Below are positions 40,880-50,083 of a stretch of 64,000 bases of DNA, one piece after another. The stretch spans positions 868,001-932,000 of the forward strand of contig JAUCEF010000008.1 of assembly GCA_033558025.1 (NCBI GenBank), in the 5' to 3' direction. This stretch comes from Phytophthora sp. 'mugwort' (Eukaryota; Oomycota; Peronosporomycetes; Peronosporales; Peronosporaceae). The notes beneath the pieces are model-generated. The model was not told the DNA's origin. It saw only the letters and a program-made list of their open reading frames with translations, and did no database searches. Every line of letters starts with the position of its first letter. The first letter of the stretch is position 1. Made by a program: the position numbers and the translations under genes.

Positions 40880-42600
40880 CGGTTAATTTCTTGGTCGAAG
40901 GCGTTTCATGGAGTGTAGTCGATCGATCCATGGTACAACAGAGACAATGTCACCAGCAAACGACATGCGGGTAACTAAAATCTCGCAAGAACTGAAAGCC
41001 CCAGCACCAGGCTGCGAGTGCCATACAAAGGTGCTCCCGCACATTGTCGTAAAATCTGTCGATTCTGCACCCTCGACGAGACGAAGTTCTTCCGCATCAA
41101 ACCCAGCTGGATAAACTCGTCTCGCGCCGGGTGAAGGACAACCAGGCCATAATTTTGAAGCGTCCATGTAAATGATGAGTAACGGAGCGGTAATTTCTTG
41201 AGGTTGCCATTCGCAAGAATGTGGCGAAACCACTGTAAATCACGACGCAAGGCTGCAATGAATCGCACGGACTGGAATGGGCGCAGCCGATTGCATACCA
41301 CCTGAAGTTGATGAAAGAAGGGCTTTGCTGCCCGAAGACACGTCGTAATGTTCCTTAGGCTGCCGAGAAGTTTCTGTAGCTCCTGTTTACTTGCGCTTTC
41401 GGCGACCAGCATAGCCGAAACTCGGTCCAGGGCATTTTTGTATCTTCTTGATTGGCATTAACACGGTGTGGTCGACGGTGTTCCAGATGAGACCGAGGGC
41501 TCCCAGGCCAATCGACCAATCGGGAATCTTGAGGTCATTAATGGTGATGGTTAGAGAACAGCTATCATGCTGAACGAAGAGCTGCTTCCGCTAGTTCTAG
41601 ACGAAAATGGCGGACAAGCTCGATCAAAATGTGATCACCGACTCATTGGTAGCCAAAGAACTCGTGACCAACCATTCTCCAGCGACAGTATCCGAAAGCA
41701 CTTCATCGGTGCTTTCGGATACTGTCGCTGGAGAATGGTTGCTCACGAGCCAGGTAAAGCCCTCCCAAAGGCACTGTAAAAGGCAGGTGGTCCTGATCAG
41801 CCAAACGGGGCTGCTAGGTCAATAACGAGAGCGTCTGCTTCAGGAAAGATGGCGTCCATCCATCGAACATGTTCAGCGTGAAGCATGAGGTGCCGAACGG
41901 CATCTTTGACGTCTCCTTTCAGCATTTTGACCACAATGTCAGATGTCAGGATGCGCCATTGCCAGTGTCTCGATACGCCGTCCAATGGCCACAACGCAGG
42001 CGAATTCAATTTTAGGAAGGCAATCCATATTGAAGTACGCATTTGTAGATGCCGTGTCAGGTACGAGAGATTATGGATTAGTCGAACTTCGTCGAGAGAG
42101 TCGACGTCCTTCTTCTCCACAGTACCAAATGGGCTGCATTGAATATTTCTCCATTGTCGATGTATCGATAAGTTGACCACCAGGTACGTCCCGTCGGCTT
42201 GGCCTTGGTGGATACTCTTCAGTAGCCCAGAATGGAAGAGATGGGCAGAATTGTGGTTCCGTGGAGGACTTCGACGCGGTGTGGTCGCAATCTTCCAGGC
42301 TGGATGAATACCGTGACGTGTGATCTTGAACAGTAAGTCGGCATGAGGATATCATCGAAGCACGAACCGCAGGCGGTCCGGGTCGAGACTTTCATTATGA
42401 CGAGTGTCGACGCCCAGCTCTCCTCGTCGTTGGCGGACGATGTCGGCTAGTGACAAACCAAACAGTGCAGCATAGTTGGATACAGCTATCTGTTCGCTGA
42501 CCCCGCTCTCTTCGAAATACTTTTTCAGTGTTCGTAATCGTGAGTCCGAGAGAGCGATGCCACGCTGCAACATCGGAGCGCGTGCTCGAACGGAGTTGGG
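40880..42600 (-). pseudogene. DIRS-like retrotransposon reverse transcriptase/RNase H, decayed
   Basis: On the minus strand from about 42570, RTLKKYFEESGVSEQIAVSN and LGVDTRHNESLDPDRLRF come first. Then come CSPFGTVEKKDVD with VRLIHNLSY, and VVKMLKGDVKDAVRHLMLHA (RT catalytic Asp block; family K-G-D-x-K-G-A-F/Y-R). Next is DALVIDLAAPFG. After a broken stretch that includes the 41661-41749 hairpin come DLKIPDWSIGLGALGL, KQELQKLLGSLRNITTCLRAA, and finally the RNase H start IIYMDASK near 41165. This RT type with no LTRs fits DIRS/Ngaro-like YR retrotransposons of oomycetes. The tyrosine recombinase expected downstream (below 40880) was not found. Confidence 0.6.
41661..41749. repeat. Hairpin: 41-base arms with one mismatch, 7-base loop
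   Basis: 41661-41701 pairs with 41709-41749. The inner 31 bases are perfect (starting ACCATTCTCC). It interrupts the RT reading of the DIRS-like element and is the longest inverted repeat with a short loop in the window. Confidence 0.95.
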
Positions 42601-42619
42601 CGAATAAGCATGCCCGTTC

Positions 42620-44150
42620 TCGAGCCGTCAACGACAGAGATATTCCAATAGGCGAGACGGGTTGATGGACAGCTTGTGCAAGTGATTGATTCTGAGGTGC
42701 CTCAGTTGGAGGAAGACCCGGAAGCGGGTCTGGCCTTCCTGCACATATTGTCTCCCCAAGCTGCTCGAGCAGGGAACTACAAGGGCGCCTTCAAGATGCG
42801 AAAATCGCTCATTGAGCCCTCCCATTCGCTGGATGATGTGGCCCCTCACTGGAGCATCTAGATTGCCAGAGGCGGCGTGTGCACGGGCGCCGTACACACA
42901 CCGATTGGAAGTACACGATGGACAACCATTGCGGAGAGGTACCGGAGGCATACTGGTAGGTCGTTGTGGTCGGGATTTTTTTAATTCGAAATTGACGGGA
43001 GAATACGAGGTAGCTGTTGACTGCTGCAACCGCGAGATGGTGTTGGAAGAGGGAGTCGAGAGTACTGATGGCCTTGGCGTTGATAGTCTTTCGTGGAGCG
43101 CCGCGACAGCGCGTGCATAACGTTCTGCAGCTCAGCATCGTTTAGGGCAATCGAGCGACTGTTTGGAGGCTGGACGCGTGAATGCTTCCATCGGTTGAGT
43201 GGGCGAGCGAGCGAAACTGTTCCACCACAGAGCTAATCCAGAACACCAGTGGGGGAGGTCAGACGCAATACAGGAATTCCAACCGTCAAGCTGCTGCACA
43301 ATGTCGAGTAGAGATTCCAGAACGTCGCGAACTGGTTGGCCAAAGAACTCCTGTCCATAACGACACAGCGTCCGTGCGGCATCGACGATTGCCGAAGCTG
43401 CTACTGATCATGGCTATCACTCCGGCGGAAAAGTTTTGCATGTTCACACCGCCAACGTTGAGCAGGCCATACGCTCGTGAACACCGAATGGAACGAAGTG
43501 TAGGATTGACAGGCCGAACATCCCGAATTGAAAGTCGTACGGCCGAATGATGATATCCGGGTGAGGCTGGAACCGCACGGCAACCGCACAGACAACCGTT
43601 TCCACAAATACAGAAGAAGCCTTACCTCGATGTTCAGGAGCATTGATCCCCTCGTGGACGGCGACCTGGACCGTCGTCGCGGAAGGTGTACTTAGACGTC
43701 CGTCGAGCTGGCTCTGCCTCAGTGACCACAGCAGATTGGCGCGTTAGTCGTACCGTTGAAATAACTTGAGCGAAGCGAGCGAATAGCTCCGACTGGTTCA
43801 AAAGCCATTCCATAATGTGTGCATTTAGTGACGGTGACTGGTGACTAGGTGGGCTCGAGCCACAGCCTCCTGCAGTTGCGGCAGGCAGTGCGACACCGAA
43901 AGCAGGAATGTCTGCAGCCAACGAGAGTTAGTCTCCAGGACGGTCGATGCGAGAGGGGTACGATGCGCAAGGGTTGCCGAGGCGGCTCCACCAGGGGCGG
44001 ATGGCATGGTTCTTCTTGAGCAAAGAGCGAAATGATACTGTTGATCCACTCAACCGAAATCGAACAGCGGGAGGGCGGCGGGTCGCGATCGCGGGGGTCG
44101 GAAGCGGCTACTTGATTAAGCTGGTTCGGCGCAGACAAAATGAAGAGACG
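42620..44150 (-). pseudogene. DIRS-like element gag-type ORF, decayed
   Basis: The minus-strand reading from about 44138 includes SAPNQLNQVAASDPRDRD, then APGGAASATLAHRTPLAST, WLLNQSELFARFAQVIST, RTSKYTFRDD and a later part with ASGNLDAPVRGHIIQRMG and RHLRINHLHKLSINPSRL. It precedes the RT in the same orientation. The Ser/Thr/Pro-rich start and coiled centre fit the gag-like ORF of DIRS-type elements, but no diagnostic motif (such as a zinc knuckle) is certain. Frames change at least five times, so it is not translatable. Confidence 0.45.
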
Positions 44151-44246
44151 ACAGAGAGTCGGAGCGCAGTCGGAGCGGGTTGGTCGATTTCCACGACAAA
44201 AGCGTAGTCCACCGCGTGTTAAAAGCGAAACCTACACGTTTCGCCC

Positions 44247-44281
44247 GTCAATCGTCCTGATCGTGGATCAGGCCGATTGAC
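44247..44281. repeat. Hairpin, 16-base arms with one mismatch, 3-base loop
   Basis: GTCAATCGTCCTGATC (44247-44262) pairs with 44266-44281. It lies just upstream of the DIRS-like gag and 22 bases from the left TA of the pogo-like element. It could be a terminal structure of the DIRS-like element. Confidence 0.85.
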
Positions 44282-44305
44282 CGTCGGGCATGTCCCCGAT
44301 GATTA

Positions 44306-44320
44306 CAGTAATTAGTCTGA
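44306..44320 (+). repeat. Left terminal inverted repeat of the pogo-like element
   Basis: Begins CAGTAATTAGTCTGA next to TA, and pairs with 52216-52230 with one mismatch. Confidence 0.8.
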
Positions 44321-44439
44321 GTTCACAATTAGTCTGCGTTCAAAATTAGACTATAGCAGACTAGTTCACGTGACCTGGAATTCTTCGTCTTCAGAATTAG
44401 TCTGAGTAGAAAAGTTCAATATTAGTCTGCATAGAATTA

Positions 44440-44467
44440 GGCTCGTCTTGGCGAAGTAGATTGGTTT
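44440..44467 (+). repeat. tRNA-like (SINE head) sequence, left part, split by copia
   Basis: TGGCGAAGTAG (44449-44459) fits a pol III A box. The right part continues at 49690-49738, where GTTCGAGTC (49715-49723) fits a B box. With the copia insert and one copy of its target repeat removed, the two boxes start 44 bases apart, exactly as in a tRNA gene. Acceptor pairing is poor, and the T7 run at 49781-49787 would be a pol III stop, so a tRNA-derived SINE is more likely than a tRNA gene. Confidence 0.45.
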
Positions 44468-44637
44468 TGTTGAATTGGTTGAGCAGTGTGAATGATAGAT
44501 AGATGGAGGTTATTTGGACCCAGGTGAGGGTTTTTTCCTCCAGGGCTCGGTAGTTACGAAACTTACGGCTACAGGTGCTTGGCCATGCATGGCGCTCTAT
44601 GAATCTCACTTCCTCAATTCCTCCATTCATCTGAACA
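44468..44637 (+). repeat. Copia 5' LTR
   Basis: 170 bases. Shares long blocks with 49508-49684, such as ACTCGGTAGTTACGAAAC (with a GC/AC difference at its start) and TTACGGCTACAG. Confidence 0.93.
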
Positions 44638-44650
44638 GGTTATGAACCCA
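44638..44650 (+). promoter_or_regulatory. Copia primer-binding site
   Basis: GGTTATGAACCCA, directly after the LTR. It contains the complement of a CAT anticodon arm (TGGGTTCATAACC), as in elements primed by a half tRNA-Met cut in the anticodon loop. Confidence 0.55.
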
Positions 44651-44654
44651 ACTT

Positions 44655-45540
44655 CGCAGAGGAACCAAGAACCAAGTGATCAACATCAGTCGCCTAACCG
44701 ATCATGAGTCGACTAAGCTGGAAGGACTCCTGGAATTCGGTTCTAGAAAAGCAGACTGCACCGCCTGGCAGATCCGTATTCGAACGCTTTTGGAAGCAGA
44801 AGGCGTTTGGCAAATCGTCTCTAAGGAGCTATGCTACGAAGAGAGATGAAGTCCGCGCTCGCGTGAAACTTTATCGCTAGAGACAAAAAGGCGCTTCACC
44901 TGCTCATCAGCTCGCTGGTCGACGCGACAGTCAAGGCTGTTGGCAAATATAATCGCTCGTGGCTCTTGTACGAGCAAATGGAGCGAGTGTATGCAAGCAA
45001 AGGCACTATAAACATATTTCGGGCTAGAAGTAGCTTTCACTCGCTCAAGTACAGTGATGAGACGACATGCAGGCTCACATCAACTTGCTGGAAGAGAAGG
45101 CAGAGACCGTTGCGTGACTTGGACGACCCGTCGACGACGAAGAGAAAGTTATGCAGATGCTCGGGTCGCTACCGGAATCATAAAACCTTAGTGATGGTGT
45201 GTCAAAATCAGGATGGTTTGAAGTGGCAAGACCTGTAGAAAAGCTTCTCTTGGAGTCATACACACGCAAGGACGTCGCAACGGCTGCGATATGCACGCCC
45301 ATGTGACTAACTCCAGCGAACAAGGTGGGAGGCCTCATCGAGCAGACAACCCCAACGGCAGTGCCATCGCCAACTTTGGGCATGCGCCTAGTCGTCGCTT
45401 CAATGGGCGCTCCGCATTTCGTGGCCAGCAAAATCAGCAACGAGGACACCCTATCAGCGCACTGATAAAGAGAAGGACTGCCGTTACTGTGAAAAAAAAA
45501 ACTCGGTCACTTTATTCTTGACTGTCGCTTAAAGGTGAAG
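44655..45540 (+). pseudogene. Copia gag
   Basis: Reading LTDHESTKLEGLLEFGSRK and WQIRIRTLLEAEGVW are typical of the UBN2-type gag N-terminus. A stop follows near 44847. Further pieces are in other frames (HQLVDATVKAVGKY-like; NHKTLVMVC). The C-terminal part includes SRRFNGRSAFRGQQNQQRG and a zinc knuckle start KDCRYCEKK that is disrupted by a run of A. It would form the nucleocapsid and bind element RNA. At least four frameshifts. Confidence 0.7.
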
Positions 45541-45800
45541 CATGATCAGGAGCGAGGCATCACTACGCAGAACGAAGCCGCCTCGAGTCTGATAACGAAC
45601 GCTGATGAAGAAGATCAATCTGCTCTTGATGAATATAATATGCTGGCAATCGCTGTTTCTACGGAGCGGAAGTGTACTAGCACGGAAACTGGGCTGCAGG
45701 TGACGACGGTGGAGGATCCAACAAAGGCACGGGACGTTTGGATTCTGGATTCGGGCTGCACGCACCACATGTGCTTTGACAAGGCTACTTTTCGAAACTA
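45540..45800 (+). pseudogene. Copia aspartic protease region
   Basis: An open frame ending in VWILDSGCTHHMCFDKATF, where DSG is the retropepsin active-site triplet (about 45748). A stop follows at 45799, so the protease is separated from the integrase by one frame change. The protease normally cleaves the gag-pol polyprotein. Confidence 0.8.
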
Positions 45801-46990
45801 GAGCCTGTGGATCAGAAGGTGTATCTGGGAAACAACAATTGCGTCGACGTGAAAGGCATTGGTGTTGTTGTGTTGAACTTTGCAGGAGAAGACGGTCGCA
45901 AGGTCAAACTGACGCTCTCGGACTTCAGCACCTTTGTGGATCGAGCGGTAATTCAGAAGGGGCGTATGCGCGTCAAGTCGGCGGAAAACACAGCTAAAAG
46001 ACTTTACGGTTTTAAGACCATGAGCCTCAATACATCGCCTGAAACGCCCTACATTGCCGTTGGAAGCAAGCCTATCAGTTTCTGGCACTTGCGATGTGGG
46101 CATCTCGGCTATCAAAATCTCGCAAGGCTGGTTTCGCGAGGTAGAGCCCCTGGGCTACGGATTGCCAAGCGAGATTTAGCTGATTTTCTTGTTTGTGATG
46201 TCTGTGAGCGCTTAAATCAACAGCGAGCGTCATTTAAGAACAGATTCACCAAGCACACAGCTCAAGTGAATGAGCTAGTTCCACAGACATTAAAGGCCCC
46301 ATTGAAGTTGCATCATTCAGCAAGAAACGCTACGTACTAGTGTTTGTCGACGATTTCCCTGGGTTCGTGACGACATACTTACTGGTACACAAGTCGGAGG
46401 CAGTTACGCGTTTGAAAGAGTATGTTGCAGCTGCTGAAACAAATCAAATTCGGCGTGTACAAGATGTCAATTCGGACAAGGCAGGCGAGTTCATTTCACC
46501 AGCATGGGTAGAGTTCTGCAAGATGAAGGGGATCCAGACAAGACCTACAACTCCATACACCCCGGAACAGAATGGCAGTGCTGAAGTGCGTTTTAGAGTT
46601 CTCGTCCGAAAAGTGCGCGCGGTTCTCATTGAGCACAGTTATCGAAGCGGTTCTGGGGCGAAGCGCTCATCACGGCCACGATACTAGGCAACGTCAGCCC
46701 ACTGAGAAGAGCAGACATCACCCCGTACGAGCGTTGGCATCAAAGAGAACCTGACTACAGCAATCTGAGAGTCTCTGGCTCGCTGGCGTATACCTACGTG
46801 ACGCCAACACAATCCAGACGATTTGGAGTTGACGGAGACGCCTGGCAAGCGGAAGACGCTCGACAATCGCAGTGTTCGAGGCATTTTCGTTGGGTATGCA
46901 AATGGGCAGAAAGCCTGGCGAGTGCTCCCTTGCGGTACGAATCACATCGTGACCACATGCCATGCCACGTTTGATGAATAAAACTCATTC
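45800..46990 (+). pseudogene. Copia integrase
   Basis: The GAG-pre-integrase motif WHLRCGHLGYQNLARLV (about 46083) has C..C residues after it (VCDVCERL). The catalytic core follows: FVDDFPGF (first Asp), the DVNSDKAGEF block (second Asp), then YTPEQNGSAE (Glu). Stops at 46338 and 46685 and a shift near 46570 break it. The C-terminal part near 46740-46980 (YERWHQREPDYSNLRV-type) is readable in another frame. Integrase inserts element cDNA and makes 5-base target repeats, as seen here. Confidence 0.8.
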
Positions 46991-46999
46991 GCAGCAATG

Positions 47000-48184
47000 G
47001 AGTTGAAACAATTAGAGCTGGGTCGACTACAGAAGCATCTTCAGTTGGATTTCATACAACCTTCCCGCTTCCATTCCGGAGCTAGTGTTTTACGCGGAAC
47101 CGGTGCCAGAAGACAGCGGTGAGCTGCAGAACGAGATCCAGCATCTCGATGATTTCATTAGCGAGTTCAATGTGGATGAATTCAGAGACGAGAATGGGAT
47201 TCTGTCTGATGTTGGAAACTACGTTAGTCAGCTGCCCGTTGAGGAGTTAAGTGGAGTAGCAAGTCGACTTCACGTTGGGAGCGGCAAACTACAAGCGCTT
47301 ACCATTTGTGCTGTTGACCAGCTCTCTGAGAAGCGGAAGCTTGCGGAACTTCTAGTTGCAACCGAGAACGTGGCAAGCAAACCGAGAACAGCCAGATTAG
47401 CAGCATGGCGAGTCGCAGTGAGCCAAAGACCTACACAGAAGCGATGAATTGTGGTGATTCCCTACACTGGCGAAAAGCAATCGACAAAGAAGGCAGATCG
47501 CTCATTGCACATGGCACATGGGAATTAGTTGCGCTGCCCAAGGGCAAGCGTGCTCTTACGTCAAAGTGGATCTTCTAAGTTCAATACGACGCGCAGGGAA
47601 ACGTCGAGCGCTACAAGGCCAGATTGGTGCTTCGCGGATACGAGTAAGTAAAATACGTAGACTACGATAAGATCTTCGTACACGTCATCAGATTGGAATC
47701 GCTGCGTTTGCTGCTTGCACTAGTTGCTATAAACGACTGGGAGTGCCATCAAACTGACGTGGATACAGCATTCCTGAACGGTAGCATGACCGAAGAAGTC
47801 TACATGCTTCAACCTGAGGGCCTCGTGCAACAAGGTGAGGAGCACCTCGTATGCAGATTGCTGAAGTCTCTTTATGGATTGAAGCAGGCACCACGGGCCT
47901 GGCAAAAGCAGCTGACCGACTTCCTCAAGATCCACGGGTATGTGAAGTTGAACAGTGATGCCTGCATTTACGTGCGTGCTGGCGCCGGAGGAGTAGCAAT
48001 AGCAGGCATTTACGTGGATGATCTGCTCCTGATAGCAGACACGTTGAGTGGGGTGCAAGAGATTAAAGCTATGCTGTCATCGGGCTTTAGCTGTAAGGAC
48101 ATGTGTAAAGTTCACCACATTCTCGGGCTCCGTGTTCGCCGAAACCGAGCTTCAAGGACGCTCACGATTGATCAAACAACTTAA
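47000..48184 (+). pseudogene. Copia reverse transcriptase
   Basis: RVT_2-type sequence. TYTEAMNCGDSLHWRKAI-like start near 47430, then GKRALTSKWIF, KARLVLRGYE, QTDVDTAFLNGSMTEEVYML (first catalytic Asp), CRLLKSLYGLKQAPRAWQKQ and IYVDDLLLIA (Y-V-D-D catalytic box, about 48010). The 47693-48184 part is one open frame; the 5' part has stops (47577, 47647). It copies element RNA to DNA. Confidence 0.85.
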
Positions 48185-48229
48185 GCGAAAAGTGTTCTGG
48201 AGAAATTCAACTGGCACAGCTGAACCCGT

Positions 48230-49018
48230 GTAAGACCCCGTGTGATTCTGGAGTTGTTCTCTCAACGACGAAGAATGACGATGAGCACGAGCAGAAGAAG
48301 AGCAAGGACTACAGAGGCGTGGTCGGCTAACTGCTGTACCTCATGACGGGGAGCAGGCCCGACATCGCGTTCGGCATCCAGTGTGTGAGCAAATACCTGA
48401 ATAATCCCGGTGTTGCACACTGGAATGCTGCAAAACGAATTTTTCGCTACGTGAAAGGAACTAACGACCATGGACTTGTTATTTATGGATGCAACCACCA
48501 TGGAGTGCAGCTTACAGCTTACGTGGATTCGGACTACGCGAAGGACATCGATACTCGGCGGTCCGTGTCCGGTTACGTCATGTAGCTAGGCGACTGCGCG
48601 ATAACGTTCTCTTGCAAGTGTCAAAGGACCGTACAAGTGTCCTCCACTGAAGCAGAATATATGTCCCTGGCACATGGAGTGAAGGAGCCCATATTCCTTC
48701 GAGAACTGCTAGAAGAACTGGACATGCAGCAGGATCCAACTGTTGTCAACGTGGACAACCCGTCTGCAATCGCAATGACAAATAATTCTGTTCATCACCA
48801 GCGGACAAACGCATCATCACACGAGATATCACTTCGTGCGAGAACAGATCGACATGGGCGACGTCGCTGGTGAATACGTGAGTACTAAGGACAGTGTTGC
48901 TGATTTACTAACGAAAGCTGTGACAGCAGACACATTAATTGGATTGCGAGGACGACTTGGTGTTCGTAAGGTACACGACGGCCAGAAGCTGTCGACACTA
49001 GGAAAGCGAAGTCGAAGT
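48230..49018 (+). pseudogene. Copia RNase H region
   Basis: SRPDIAFGIQCVSKYLNNPG, WNAAKRIFRYVKGT, LTAYVDSDYAKDIDTRRSVS (first acidic residue), a stop at 48583, then SSTEAEYMSLAHGVKE (Glu) and VDNPSAIAMTNN (Asp). After a shift, HHFVREQIDMGDV-type sequence ends near 49018. It degrades RNA in the hybrid. Confidence 0.8.
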
Positions 49019-49028
49019 TGAGAACAAG

Positions 49029-49340
49029 CGGCAGCATACGGGGCTCTTGGACGAGCTGGGTATGGGCTGAATTCGTGCGCAGCGACAGCGTGCGGAGTTC
49101 GCGGAACTGGACACGGGCTGGCTGCAAGAAAATTGGAAAACGAAGTGCGGGTCTCGAAGCTCGTCGAGCTTTTGGACGATCGGCAGCATGCGGGGTTCTT
49201 AGGCGAACTGGGCATGGACTGGATCGTGGATCAGCGTTGATTTGCAGGGCTTCGGAGACTCGGCACGACCTAGTGTACGCAGTGATGCATGTGGGGCACG
49301 AACAAGCTGGGTATGGGCGACTGCATGATTGTTGGTGACG
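49029..49340 (+). repeat. Diverged internal repeats before the copia polypurine tract
   Basis: 49033-49072 and 49183-49222 share CGGCAGCAT.CGGGG.TCTT and GA.CTGGG.ATGG.CTG. A third partial copy (AAGCTGGGTATGGGCGACTG) is at about 49304. The unit is about 150 bases, non-coding, between RNase H and the 3' LTR. Confidence 0.6.
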
Positions 49341-49499
49341 GAGCACGGAGTTTTGGGGAAGATACGCGGGTGCTGGCCGGCCAAGACAAGCTAACGAGAA
49401 GACGGAGAACGCACCACACGAACCCGAGAGATTCACCATGGCTTTCTCGAGCACTGGGGAGTGGTGAAGCAGTTGATCAAGTTGGACACTGCAGACCAC

Positions 49500-49507
49500 G
49501 GGGGAGT
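49500..49507 (+). promoter_or_regulatory. Copia polypurine tract
   Basis: GGGGGGAG, immediately before the TG of the 3' LTR. It primes plus-strand DNA synthesis. Confidence 0.8.
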
Positions 49508-49684
49508 GTTGAGATTGGTCGAGCAGTGTGAGTGATAGATAGATGAGCTGGAGGTTGTTTGGACCCAGGTAAGGTTTTTTTTCTTTCAGGACTCGGTAGT
49601 TACGAAACTTACGGCTACAGCTGCTCGGCCATGCGTGGCGCTCTATGAATCTCACTTCCTCAATTCCTCCACTCATCTCAACAG
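49508..49684 (+). repeat. Copia 3' LTR
   Basis: 177 bases. Starts TGTTGAG and ends CTCAACA, a perfect 7-base inverted end. Followed by the target repeat GGTTT. Confidence 0.93.
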
Positions 49685-50083
49685 GTTTCAGCCCGTCCAG
49701 TCCCATGACCTGAGTTCGAGTCCCTGCGTGCGATGATTATCCGGCACCGTGTGTAGAGGCGCAAAGCGCCGAAGATGGACCTTTTTTTAGGAGTAGAGCG
49801 GATGGTGTCGATCAAATGAGCAGGGTATTTTGCCCTTTCTCTTTCTTTTAATACCCATTACTATAATTTGAGCTCTCATATTGCGTACCCATTTATATAA
49901 TGCCTTTCTTTGTGGGACTCTTTTACTGTGTCTACTGCTATTGGACAGGATGCGCGCTTGCAGCCAGTAATGCTTCACACGTAAACCCCATTCTGAACCA
50001 ACCACAGCTTTGATACAAACCGCAGCTCGCAGCGCTCACTTTGCAACCAGCATACAAGAATCCAGCACCCAACCTTTGCTCAA

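Larger units (their letters stand above)
44468..49684 (+). mobile_element. Complete but dead Ty1/copia LTR retrotransposon
   Basis: 5217 bases bounded by LTRs (44468-44637 and 49508-49684) that start TGTTGA and end CAACA. A perfect 5-base target duplication GGTTT lies at 44463-44467 and 49685-49689. Gene order is gag, protease, integrase, reverse transcriptase, RNase H, which is diagnostic of copia. A primer-binding site follows the left LTR and a G-rich polypurine tract precedes the right LTR. The LTRs differ by several substitutions and indels, and every gene has stops or shifts, so the insertion is old. Confidence 0.93.

Noticed and set aside
44440..49738. A functional tRNA gene interrupted by copia
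   Set aside because: A and B boxes are present at tRNA spacing, but acceptor and T stems do not pair, so a tRNA-derived repeat is the more cautious call.
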